Origin: Amycolatopsis sp.
Lineage (GTDB): Bacteria > Actinomycetota > Actinomycetes > Mycobacteriales > Pseudonocardiaceae
Length of the DNA stretch: 64,000 nucleotides
Assembly: GCF_025464955.1 (NCBI RefSeq)
Contig: NZ_JAODNM010000023.1
Coordinates: forward strand, 62,001-126,000
Direction of reading: 5' to 3'
Shown here: positions 51,764 through 59,408 of the stretch, piece by piece
Layout: the number at the start of each line of letters is the position of its first letter
How positions within the stretch are numbered: position 1 is the first letter of the stretch
Notes under the pieces: generated by a model
Seen by the model: only the letters and a program-made list of their open reading frames with translations
What the model was told of the DNA's origin: nothing
Databases searched by the model: none
Position numbers and translations under genes: made by a program

Positions 51764-53227
51764 TTATCGGGTGGGGTTCATCGGCAGGTGCGACGACAGC
51801 TGGTCGAGCACCTTCTCCGGCTCGCTCGCGACGCCGTACGCGGCCAGGTAGCCGTCGGGCCGCACCAGCAGCGGCGACTCGAGGCCGGGAACGTGGCGGA
51901 CGGCCAGCACGCCGTGCTCGCCGGTGTGGTCCGGTTGGTCGAGGGCCAGGGTCCAGTGCAGGCCGGTGGCGGGGACCGCGTTCGGTGATACGCGGGCGCC
52001 GACGCGGGGGAGGCCGCGGTCGGGTTCGCTGGTGTAGCCGAGGTCGAGCTGGGCGAGCTTCGTCGTGATCCATTCGGTGACGCCCGGAGCGGTCGCGGCG
52101 GCGGCGAAGACGCGGTTGCGCAGTTCGCCTTCAGCCGGGTCGCGCAGGTTGGCCAGTTTGGCGAACTGGCTGGTGAACGCGACCAGTCCGGCCGCGATCG
52201 GGTGCCGCTCGTCGTGATAAGTGTCCAGCAGCGCCACGGGTGCCAGTCCGGTGAGGACAGCGTGCAGTTTCCACGCCAGATTGCCGGCGTCCTGGATGCC
52301 GGTGTTCATGCCCTGCCCGCCGGCCGGGCTGTGGGTATGGGCGGCGTCGCCGGCCAGGAAGACCGGGCCCTCGCTGAAACGTTCGGCCACCCGCTCTTGG
52401 ATGCGGTAGTTCGAGGCCGACACGACCTCAGTCACCTCGATGTCGTCAGAGCGCGGGCCTCGTTCGGTAAGCAGCCGCCCGACCTCGGCCGCGGTCGGGG
52501 CGGCCGGGCTCTGCGCCGGGCCGACTATGCGGTGCAGGCCGCCGGCCAGTGGGGAGACGAGCAGCATTCCCGCCGCGGACAGGAAAAACGTGGTGTCTTC
52601 CTTGGGCACGGCGCCCGAAGCCGAGTTCACCCGGATGTCGGCGATGGCGAACAGCTGCTCGGGTGCGTTGCCGGGGAAGCCGATTCCGGTCGCTGTGCGC
52701 ACCGCGCTGTGGACGCCGTCGCAGCCGACCAGGTAACGGGCCGAGATCGAGCGCAGCACGCCGTCCGGCCCGGCGATCGTGGCAGCAACACCCGGGAAGT
52801 CAGGGGTGTAGCCGAGGAACTTGTGTCCTCTGTGGGCCATGCCGCCCAGTTCCTCGAGGTGGGCGAGCAGGTGTGTTTCGGTGGTCTGCTGGGAGATCAG
52901 CAGCACAAAGGGGTAGGGCGTGTCCAGATTGTCGTAGGACGCGCTGAGCAAAGTCTGCGTCCGGTCGTGCAGCCGGAAGCCCCGGCCACGGTCGCCGGCC
53001 TGGATCAGCCGGTCGGCCACCCCGATCCGGTCGAGGTACTCCAGTGCTCGTGGCTGGATCGCGGCGGCTTTGCTGCCGGGCTGGACTTCGTCGTAACGAT
53101 CGATCAGGACGTGGTCCACGCCCAGCTGGCGGAGGCTGGCTGCCAGTGCCAGGCCGGCCGGGCCCGCGCCGACGATGAGCACGTCGGTCGTGGTGGGCAG
53201 GGCCGGGGTGATGGATGACGGCGCCAT
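51764..53227 (-). CDS. FAD-dependent monooxygenase (PgaE/RdmE-like)
   Basis: A 487-residue class A flavin monooxygenase: VLIVGAGPAGLALAASLRQL, RALEYLDRIGVADRLI, YLVGCDGVHSAVRTATGIGF (DG), VFLAGDAAHTHSPAGGQGMN (GD), and a C-terminal thioredoxin-like region ending VLDQLSSHLPMNPTR. Related enzymes hydroxylate polyketides or phenols. AGGAGG is 6 nt before ATG 53227. Two AACGNTCGTT sites lie upstream (53287, 53339), pointing to TetR control. Confidence 0.88.
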   Translation of the reverse strand: MAPSSITPALPTTTDVLIVGAGPAGLALAASLRQLGVDHVLIDRYDEVQPGSKAAAIQPRALEYLDRIGVADRLIQAGDRGRGFRLHDRTQTLLSASYDNLDTPYPFVLLISQQTTETHLLAHLEELGGMAHRGHKFLGYTPDFPGVAATIAGPDGVLRSISARYLVGCDGVHSAVRTATGIGFPGNAPEQLFAIADIRVNSASGAVPKEDTTFFLSAAGMLLVSPLAGGLHRIVGPAQSPAAPTAAEVGRLLTERGPRSDDIEVTEVVSASNYRIQERVAERFSEGPVFLAGDAAHTHSPAGGQGMNTGIQDAGNLAWKLHAVLTGLAPVALLDTYHDERHPIAAGLVAFTSQFAKLANLRDPAEGELRNRVFAAAATAPGVTEWITTKLAQLDLGYTSEPDRGLPRVGARVSPNAVPATGLHWTLALDQPDHTGEHGVLAVRHVPGLESPLLVRPDGYLAAYGVASEPEKVLDQLSSHLPMNPTR

Positions 53228-53286
53228 GGCGGCCTCCTGGAAGTGTCGGTCTGCGGCGAGGGCACAGGCCACATCGCCTTAATGGA

Positions 53287-53348
53287 AACGCTCGTTCCTA
53301 TTTCAAGGACAACGTAGCACCGAAGAAAGGCTAAGGCAAACGATCGTT
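53287..53348. promoter_or_regulatory. Two AACGNTCGTT operator sites before the monooxygenase operon
   Basis: AACGCTCGTT (53287-53296) and AACGATCGTT (53339-53348), both followed by CC. The same 10-mer type occurs before both neighbouring TetR genes and before the plus-strand unit at 55.9 kb. Confidence 0.7.
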
Positions 53349-53401
53349 CCCTTTTGTAGTCCGTAGGGTGACGGACGTCCCGCAGTGGCCGCGGAGGTTG
53401 G

Positions 53402-54415
53402 TCAGAGCACGATCACGACGCGGCCCAGCGCCTGGCGCGAGCCGAGCCGGGCGAAGGCGTCGTCGACCTGGTCGAGGCGGTACTCCGAGTCGATGCGGGG
53501 GCGGACGTCGCCACGATCGACGGCCGCCAGCGCGGCGGCCGCGTCCGCGAAGGTCGAACCACGCGAGCCGACCACGCTCAGTTCACGACCGGCCAGGCCG
53601 GTGGAGTCCATCCCGAACTTGAGCCCCGGGGTGTACCCGCAGCACACAACGCGTCCGCCATCGGCGAGCAGGGATACCGCTGTGTCGAAACCCGCCCGGC
53701 TGCCGGTCGCCTCCAGGATCAGGTCCGCGCCTTCGGCCGACCATTCCCGCAGGGAAGCGGTGTCGTCGAAGGCCACTACGCGGTCCGCGCCGTCGGCCAG
53801 CGCGACTTCCCGGCGATGCGGGTTGCGGTCGACGACGGCGACCTTCGCCCCCGCGCCGGCCGCGATCTGGACGCCGTTGAGTCCCAGTCCGCCCGCGCCG
53901 ATCACGATGACGCGTTCGCCCGCCTTGAGCCGGCCACGTCCGTGTAGCGCGTGCCAGGTCGTGGCGACCGCGTCCATGCTGACGGCGGCCGCTGCGAAAC
54001 TCGTGTGCTCGGCGAAGGGGATCAGGCTGGTCTCCGGGACGGCGAGATACTCGGCGAGGCCACCTTGCCGGTCGAGTCCGACTAGGGCGATGTGGGCGCA
54101 GGTGTTGGTGTTTCCCCGCGCGCACGACGCGCACCGTCCACAAGTGAGATAGGGGTGGCAAGCCACGCGGGTGCCGGGTGGGAGTGCACCGTCCGATGTG
54201 GACACCACCTCACCGGCGATCTCGTGCCCGATCACCGCGGGCAGTGCCAGGCCGGGCCGCATCTTCCCGCCGGCCACCTTGAGATCGGTGCCGCACAGGC
54301 CGGCGGCCCGGACCCGGATCAATGCCTCGCCCGGACCCGGTCGGGGTCGCGCGAGGCGGGTCAGGGCAAAGGAAGTGCCGAATTCCTTCAGCAGTGCGGC
54401 AGTCATGTCGGTCAT
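53402..54415 (-). CDS. Zinc-dependent alcohol dehydrogenase (MDR family)
   Basis: A 337-residue medium-chain dehydrogenase: catalytic zinc region AAGLCGTDLKVAGG and GHEIAGEVV, structural zinc cysteines in HPYLTCGRCASCARGNTNTC, and the Rossmann motif VIVIGAGGLGLNGVQIAAGA. It oxidises an alcohol or reduces an aldehyde with NAD(P). Lies 47 bp after the TetR at 54463 in the same direction, so probably co-expressed with that regulator. Confidence 0.92.
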   Translation of the reverse strand: MTDMTAALLKEFGTSFALTRLARPRPGPGEALIRVRAAGLCGTDLKVAGGKMRPGLALPAVIGHEIAGEVVSTSDGALPPGTRVACHPYLTCGRCASCARGNTNTCAHIALVGLDRQGGLAEYLAVPETSLIPFAEHTSFAAAAVSMDAVATTWHALHGRGRLKAGERVIVIGAGGLGLNGVQIAAGAGAKVAVVDRNPHRREVALADGADRVVAFDDTASLREWSAEGADLILEATGSRAGFDTAVSLLADGGRVVCCGYTPGLKFGMDSTGLAGRELSVVGSRGSTFADAAAALAAVDRGDVRPRIDSEYRLDQVDDAFARLGSRQALGRVVIVL

Positions 54416-54462
54416 GTCGTGATACCTCCGGGTTAGGGGATCGACGACCGGTGCGCGCGCGG

Positions 54463-55071
54463 TCAGTTCGTCCCGGCGGCCGTGCCCAGCGCGGCGAGAC
54501 CGGAGATGAGCTGTTCGGCCGGAACCGGGTCGACCAGGTGCTGGTTGACGATCAGTCCCGGCATCAGCGAGACCAGTACCGTCGCCACGTCGTCCGGGTC
54601 CGTGTCGGCCGGCAGGTGCCCGGCGGTCCGCCAGCGGACGGCGAGTCCGGTCAGATGGCCGTGTACGCCCCGGTAGAAGGCGCTGGTCTGTTCGGCCACC
54701 GCGGGCCGGCGCAGCGCCTCGGCCCAGGAATGCATGGCGATCTTCGACAGGTCGTAGTCGAGTCCGGCCGTCCGGTTCGCCAGTTCGCCGAGCAGTCCGG
54801 CGAGGACGTCGGCGGGGGCCGGCGTCGGTTCGGTGTTGAGCATCCGGGCGAAGAAGGCGCTCAGCAGGGTGAGCACCTCCTCCGCCGAGGCCTCGATCAG
54901 CTCGTCCTTACTGCGGAAGTAGCGGTAGACGGCACTGGAGGACATGCCGGTGGCTGCGATGATGTCGTCCATGGACGTTGCGTGGAACCCGTCACGGGAG
55001 AAGCACGACCAGGCGCTGGTCAGGACGTGCCGGCGGCGCTGGTCGCGGAGCTCGGTGCTGAGACGGGGCAT
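54463..55071 (-). CDS. TetR-family transcriptional regulator (paralogue 1)
   Basis: A 202-residue TetR protein beginning MPRLSTELRDQRRRHVLTSA, with HTH FHATSMDDIIAATGMSSSAVYRYFRSKDEL and a ligand domain ending near VPAEQLISGLAALG. It is similar along most of its length to the next gene upstream (paralogue 2), indicating duplication. AACGATCGTT (55090-55099) lies 19 bp before its ATG, so autoregulation is likely. Confidence 0.9.
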   Translation of the reverse strand: MPRLSTELRDQRRRHVLTSAWSCFSRDGFHATSMDDIIAATGMSSSAVYRYFRSKDELIEASAEEVLTLLSAFFARMLNTEPTPAPADVLAGLLGELANRTAGLDYDLSKIAMHSWAEALRRPAVAEQTSAFYRGVHGHLTGLAVRWRTAGHLPADTDPDDVATVLVSLMPGLIVNQHLVDPVPAEQLISGLAALGTAAGTN

Positions 55072-55089
55072 GTCGCCATCCTAAACAGG

Positions 55090-55099
55090 AACGATCGTT
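55090..55099. promoter_or_regulatory. AACGATCGTT operator before TetR paralogue 1
   Basis: Perfect 10-bp palindrome in the context AAACAGGAACGATCGTTAAG, in the 26-bp gap between the two TetR genes. Confidence 0.7.
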
Positions 55100-55766
55100 A
55101 AGGCTTGAGTGACTTCCTGTGAGCCTGTGCGCTCAGCCGCCGGGCCGTGGACTGGTCGATGCCGGCCAGTCCACGCAGGCCGGCCAGCACCTGTTCGGTG
55201 CTCACCCGGTCCGCGGTGTGCCGGGCGACCAGCATTCCCGGCATGAACGTCGCCAGCGCGATCCCGACGGCTTCCGGGCTCGCCTGCGGCGCGAGCAGGC
55301 CCGCGTGCTGCCAGCGGCGGGCGAGTGCGGTCAGCTGGGATCGCATCTCGCGGTAGAAATCGCCGGTGCGCTCGCGCAGCTGCGGTTGGCGCAGCGCCTC
55401 CGACCAGGCCTGGATCGCCACCCTGGACAGGTCGTATTCCCCTGTGTTGTCAACACCGTTGCCAAGGCTGCCGTCCACCGGTTCCACGATGGTGGCGATC
55501 GTGGTGGCGACGTCGGGCACGGGCTCGGTGTTCCGCAGTCGGTCGAACAGCGCGCGGAAGACGGCCATGGACTCTTCGCCTGCCGCATCGATCAGCTCGT
55601 CCTTGCCGCTGAAGTACCGGTAGACCCCGCTGGCGGACATGCCGGTCGCGGCGATGATGTCGTCCATCGACGTCGCGTGGAACCCGTTGCGGGAGAAGCA
55701 GGTCCACGCGCAGGTCAAGATCTGACGCCTGCGCTCGGCTCGGCGCTGTTCGGTAATCCTCGGCAC
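55098..55766 (-). CDS. TetR-family transcriptional regulator (paralogue 2)
   Basis: A 222-residue TetR protein: MPRITEQRRAERRRQILTCA, HTH FHATSMDDIIAATGMSASGVYRYFSGKDEL. Its recognition helix differs from paralogue 1 at just one or two positions (SSSAVYRYF against SASGVYRYF), so both probably read the same operator. The ligand domain has diverged more. AACGCTCGCT (55785-55794) precedes the start. Confidence 0.9.
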   Translation of the reverse strand: MPRITEQRRAERRRQILTCAWTCFSRNGFHATSMDDIIAATGMSASGVYRYFSGKDELIDAAGEESMAVFRALFDRLRNTEPVPDVATTIATIVEPVDGSLGNGVDNTGEYDLSRVAIQAWSEALRQPQLRERTGDFYREMRSQLTALARRWQHAGLLAPQASPEAVGIALATFMPGMLVARHTADRVSTEQVLAGLRGLAGIDQSTARRLSAQAHRKSLKP

Positions 55767-55784
55767 CGGCTCATCCTAAACGGG

Positions 55785-55846
55785 AACGCTCGCTTGCGTA
55801 AGTAGGCGCGTCATAGTTATGCTCATCTCACACGAAAACATCCGTT
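55785..55846. promoter_or_regulatory. Divergent operator pair between TetR paralogue 2 and the FAH relic unit
   Basis: AACGCTCGCT (55785-55794, context AAACGGGAACG) and AACATCCGTT (55837-55846, followed by CCTGTTT, the complement of AAACAGG). Both fit a consensus AAACRGGAACG around an AACGNTCGTT core and lie on the two sides of the divergent promoter. Confidence 0.6.
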
Positions 55847-55903
55847 CCTGTTTGCGTGACGCCTCACGGAGCAGCGTGAGGCGCGCGAACGAAGGGAAGG
55901 CGT

Positions 55904-56140
55904 ATGACGCAGGCTGTGAGTTCGCCACCGCTGTCCGTTCGGGCGAGCCCACACGAGCTGGCGGCAAGGCCGCACGAAGCCGGGTTGATCAACGGAACTT
56001 CTTCGGGGACGGCTACCAACCGCCGGAACACCTCCGCCGGCCCGGCGGAGCGGGGCCAGGTCACCGCCGGCCCCGGGCCGGTGATCGACGTGCGGCTCAC
56101 CACCACGGACGAAGAGCAGGAGCGGCCGTGCGTTTCGTGA
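55904..56140 (+). CDS. Small ORF of unknown function, possibly a truncated gene
   Basis: A 78-residue frame from ATG 55904, preceded by GAAGGGAAGG. Content is Ala/Pro/Thr-rich without recognisable motifs (MTQAVSSPPLSVRASPHELA). Another frame of the same DNA reads VDQRNFFGDGYQPPEHLRR, which looks more protein-like, so this may be a frameshifted 5' remnant of a once longer gene. Its end overlaps the start of the broken FAH gene. Real translation is uncertain. Confidence 0.3.
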   Translation: MTQAVSSPPLSVRASPHELAARPHEAGLINGTSSGTATNRRNTSAGPAERGQVTAGPGPVIDVRLTTTDEEQERPCVS

Positions 56141-56575
56141 CCTATCAGGACAGTCGGCGTACCGGACTCGGTGTGCGGACCGCGGAAGGCATTGTGGCCA
56201 CAGGATATTCGGACTTGCGCGAGTATCTCGCGGCCGGCGAGGCGGCGGTCGCGGACCTCGATCGCCGTCTCGCGGGCGGGGTGACCGTACGGCCCGACCT
56301 GATGCTGACTCCGCTTCCCGAGCGCAGCCAGTTGATCTGCGTCGGTGGCACGAGGTCGAACTCGCCGTTGTCGTCGGCCGCACCGCCCGGCACATTTCCG
56401 CCGCCGACTACCTCGACTACGTGTTCGGCTACACCGTCGTCAACGACATCAGCGCCCGTGACGTGATGATCCGCGAGCACCTGCAGATCATGCTGTGCAA
56501 GAGCGCCGACGGCTTCCTGCCGATCGCCGAGGAGATCGTCACCGCCGACGAGGCCGACGGGCCTTCGGCGAGTAC
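56128..56575 (+). pseudogene. Fumarylacetoacetate hydrolase-family gene, internally deleted and truncated
   Basis: GTG 56128 (AGGAG upstream) starts VRFVTYQDSRRTGLGVRTAE and reaches PLPERSQLICVGG at about 56345, where the frame changes and roughly 35 codons are missing. The next frame continues WHEVELAVVVGRTARHISAA, DYVFGYTVVNDISARDVM, LCKSADGFLPIAEEIVTADE and then breaks at about 56575, before the catalytic end, at the edge of a 15-bp inverted repeat. An intact member of the same family is encoded at 39944. Confidence 0.75.
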
Positions 56576-56578
56576 GTG

Positions 56579-56630
56579 GGTGTTCGGGTTGTGCCACGTT
56601 AGGCCAACAACGTTTCACAACCCGAACACC
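56579..56630. repeat. 15-bp inverted repeat at the break of the FAH gene
   Basis: GGTGTTCGGGTTGTG (56579-56593) and its exact complement (56616-56630) with a 22-nt loop. It marks the point where FAH homology stops and unrelated fragments begin, so it may be an element end, an imported terminator or a recombination site. Confidence 0.6.
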
Positions 56631-56678
56631 GGGTGTTTGCTGCGTCGGCGGTGTTGGTGAACTGCTGGTGTGCGCAGC

Positions 56679-56800
56679 CTGCGGGTCAATCAGTGCGAGC
56701 GCGGATCCGTTCGCCTGCAGGCAGTGCGTGCTGCCGAAACCCTTGAGCGCGCCATCGCTCAAGACGAACTGCTGATTGGTGCCGTCCGGGGCAGTCCCAC
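56679..56800 (-). pseudogene. Fragment resembling a ricin-type lectin domain
   Basis: The minus-strand frame reads GTNQQFVLSDGALKGFGSTH then CLQANGSALALIDPQ. NQQF...DGALK....CLQANGS resembles one QxW-type repeat of ricin B-like carbohydrate-binding modules; another frame just upstream adds DWTDQIVWDC, suggesting a further frameshift. No start, signal peptide or catalytic domain is present. Confidence 0.4.
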
Positions 56801-56920
56801 ACGATCTGGTCTGTCCAGTCGTTGCCTGCTGGCGGAACCATCCAGTCGCCCGCCTGAGTCCGCGCCGACGAACTTGTTCGACATGGGCAGCGCGGTCGAG
56901 TGCGCCCGACACATGGACGG

Positions 56921-57109
56921 GAACGCGGCACGCCTGGTCATCTCGGTGGCAGACCGGCCCGGTTCGACGTATTCGTCGACGATCGTCAGGTCGGGCTGCT
57001 CAGCCTTGCGGTGGCACGCGGCGCGTTGCACCGGGATCGAGGTGCCCTCCGGGTAGCAGCCCCGTCCGACCTGCCTCGTCGATGACATTCGCAGGTAGAT
57101 CACCGCTCG
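56921..57109 (-). pseudogene. N-terminal fragment of a second serine recombinase
   Basis: Translation gives RAVIYLRMSSTRQVGRGCYP (catalytic Ser region), then SIPVQRAACHRKAEQPDLTI and VDEYVEPGRSATEMTRRAAF, the beginning of a resolvase-type recombinase up to about residue 65; all downstream domains are missing. The sequence differs from the recombinase at 31-32.8 kb, so it came from another element. 57110-57294 shows nothing recognisable. Confidence 0.7.
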
Positions 57110-57294
57110 TTGACAGCAGGGTGCGGGGATGTAGCGCCTCTGTTCATGGCGCTGAGTCCAGCAAACGACCGGCGTCCAGTGACCGCGCAGCACGACGGCA
57201 CCAGTCAGCCTTCGTAGCTGTTGCGCCAGGCAGGTTTAGTCAGACCGGCAGGCTGTGCGACGAGGCCGGCGCGCACCGGCGGCTACATCGTTGT

Positions 57295-58095
57295 CTAGGA
57301 GTTCACGGAGAATCGGCGGGCGGCGGCGAAGTTGGGGCGGCGCTTCTCCAGGAACGAAGAGATGCCTTCACTGCCTTCGGGAGTGGCCGCGAGTGAGGAG
57401 ATTCCGTGTGCCTCGGCGATGAGGTGTTGTTCGAGCGCGGTTGTGCCCGCGTCGCGGACCAGCCTGACCGAGTGGGCCTGTGCGGCCCGAGCGCCGGTTG
57501 CCAGGGCCGCGGCCAGGGTGAAGGACTCGTCCACGACGTCGTCGGCCAGGCGGCTGACCAGGCCACAACGTTCGGCTTGGTCAGCATCGATCAGGCGGTT
57601 GGTGAGGATGAGGTCGGCGGCTCGGGCGGGGCCGAGGGTGCGGGTCAGGGCCCAGGACACGCCGCAGTCGGGGGAGAGGCCCGCGGCGGTGTAGGAGACG
57701 CGGAAGCGGGCGTCGCGGGCTGCGAGGACGATGTCGCCGGCGAGGGCCAGACCGATGCCGGCGCCGGCGCAGGCGCCTTGGACGGCGGTGACGACCGGCG
57801 TTTCGAGTGCTCGCAGGCCGACGACGGCCTCGTGCATGGTGGCTGCGAGTTCGGCGATGAACTCGCTCGGCGCGGGGGCAGCAGCGAAGCTGCGGAGGTC
57901 GCCGCCGACGCAGAAGTTGTCACCCTCGGCGTAGAGGACGACGGCGCCGAATTGGCGGCCGGTGCCGAGTTCGTCGACGGTGTCACGCAGGACCCGGGCG
58001 AAGTCGAGGTCGATCGCGTTGTTTCGGTCGCCGCGGGCGAGTTTGAGGCGAGCGACCTCGTCGACGACTTCCAGGGTGACTGGTGCGCCGCTCAC
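57295..58095 (-). CDS. Enoyl-CoA hydratase/isomerase (crotonase family)
   Basis: A 266-residue crotonase from GTG 58095 (GTGA overlap with the dehydrogenase gene). Oxyanion-hole segments are NFCVGGDLRSF and GACAGAGIGLALAGDIV. The first catalytic Glu of hydratases is replaced by Gly (GAGIGLA), while the second position is Asp143 (SPDCG), the pattern of PaaG-like isomerases rather than hydratases. It acts on the product of the adjacent acyl-CoA dehydrogenase in beta-oxidation or CoA-dependent ring degradation. Confidence 0.88.
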   Translation of the reverse strand: MSGAPVTLEVVDEVARLKLARGDRNNAIDLDFARVLRDTVDELGTGRQFGAVVLYAEGDNFCVGGDLRSFAAAPAPSEFIAELAATMHEAVVGLRALETPVVTAVQGACAGAGIGLALAGDIVLAARDARFRVSYTAAGLSPDCGVSWALTRTLGPARAADLILTNRLIDADQAERCGLVSRLADDVVDESFTLAAALATGARAAQAHSVRLVRDAGTTALEQHLIAEAHGISSLAATPEGSEGISSFLEKRRPNFAAARRFSVNS

Positions 58096-59327
58096 CCGGT
58101 CACGTCCCGGCCGATCAACTGGCGCGCGACGAGCCAGTGCTGGATCTCGTTGGCACCTTCGAAGATCTCCAGGATCTTGGAGTCGCGGTAGAGCTCTTCG
58201 AGGCGGAAGGTTTCGCCGGTTTCCGAGACTTCCCGCGCGAAGCCGTAGCCGCCGTAGACCTGGATGGCGTCTCTGGCCATGTCTGCCGCGAGCCTGGTCG
58301 CGTACGCCTTGGCCATCGCGGCTTCCGGTTCGGGGGCGCGCTCGCCGGCGTCGACGCGCAGCGCGGCCTTCTGGTACAGCGTCCGGGCGCACTCGAGTTC
58401 CGTGGCGCGTTCGGCGAGTCGGTACTGCCAGTGCTGCATCGCGCCCAGCGGCTTGCCGAAGAGGTGGCGGCTGCGCAGGCGGGCGACGGCGAGGTCGAGT
58501 GCGGCCTGGGCCACACCGACCCCGGCCGCGGCGATCCCGATCCGGCCGTAGGTCAGGCAGGCGAGCGACACGGACAGTCCTTTGCCGACCGCGCCGAGGA
58601 CGTTTCCCTTGGGCACCAGGACGTTGTCGAAGACGATGTCCGACGTCAGCTGGCCGCGGTGGCCCAACTTGAGGTCGGGCTTGCCAATGCGGACGCCGTC
58701 GCTGTGCTTGAGGTCGACCAGGATCATGGTCATCGACCCGCCGGAGCGGCACAGGACCGCGGCCCAGTCGGCGACCGCGCTGTTGGTGATCCAGCGCTTG
58801 CGTCCATTGAGGACGAAGTTGTCGGCTGTCTCTGTCGCGGTGGTCCGCATGGACTCCACGGAGAGGTCGCTGCTGGCGTCGGGTTCGGTGGTGGCGAAGG
58901 AGAACACGAGCTCGCCGCTGATGAGCCCCGGGATCACCCGCGCGCGGAGTTCGTCGGAGGCGAAGGACAGCGCCTTCGGCACGAGGATGCACTGGCCGTC
59001 GTAGACACCGGCCATGCTGCTGCTGTGGTAGGCGATCTCTTCGGTCGCGGTGCACGTGCCCAGCAGTGGATGTGCCAAGCCGCGACCGAAGTCGGAACCG
59101 AAGGGAATGGCGAAGGTGCCGGAATCGGCCAGGCCGCGGAAAGCCTTCCAGGGGAAGCTGTCGACGCTCTCCTCCCGCGAACCGATCTCGCGGGCGTAAG
59201 GGGCGACCTTCTCGGTGACCGTGGCGCGGACTTCTCCGCGCAGTGCCACGATCTCTTCGGGGATACCGAGGTCGTGCCACATGTGGTCCTGGGTGCGGGG
59301 CACGTCGGCCGGGGCAAGTGGGCTCAA
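58092..59327 (-). CDS. Acyl-CoA dehydrogenase
   Basis: A 411-residue FAD enzyme: N-terminal helical domain, FSFATTEPDASSD (FAD/substrate loop), GRKRWITNS, FDNVLVPKGNVLG and the C-terminal helical domain with QVYGGYGFAREV and LEIFEGANEIQHWL, where the Glu in FEG is the usual catalytic base. It introduces an alpha,beta double bond into an acyl-CoA. First gene of a two-gene operon; CAGTCA-N4-TGACTG lies 64 bp upstream of its ATG. Confidence 0.92.
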   Translation of the reverse strand: MSPLAPADVPRTQDHMWHDLGIPEEIVALRGEVRATVTEKVAPYAREIGSREESVDSFPWKAFRGLADSGTFAIPFGSDFGRGLAHPLLGTCTATEEIAYHSSSMAGVYDGQCILVPKALSFASDELRARVIPGLISGELVFSFATTEPDASSDLSVESMRTTATETADNFVLNGRKRWITNSAVADWAAVLCRSGGSMTMILVDLKHSDGVRIGKPDLKLGHRGQLTSDIVFDNVLVPKGNVLGAVGKGLSVSLACLTYGRIGIAAAGVGVAQAALDLAVARLRSRHLFGKPLGAMQHWQYRLAERATELECARTLYQKAALRVDAGERAPEPEAAMAKAYATRLAADMARDAIQVYGGYGFAREVSETGETFRLEELYRDSKILEIFEGANEIQHWLVARQLIGRDVTG

Positions 59328-59390
59328 GATGCGGACTCCTCAACGGCGTCGATGCCTGTCAGGGGCCAGTGTCACCCTCGGACCGCCAAA

Positions 59391-59406
59391 CAGTCAAGCC
59401 TGACTG
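59391..59406. promoter_or_regulatory. CAGTCA-AGCC-TGACTG operator before the acyl-CoA dehydrogenase operon
   Basis: A 16-bp dyad (arms CAGTCA/TGACTG, 7 of 8 positions symmetric in each half), between the end of the GAF-LuxR gene and the dehydrogenase start. The same dyad type lies at 60565-60578 before the TetR gene. Confidence 0.6.
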
Positions 59407-59408
59407 TC

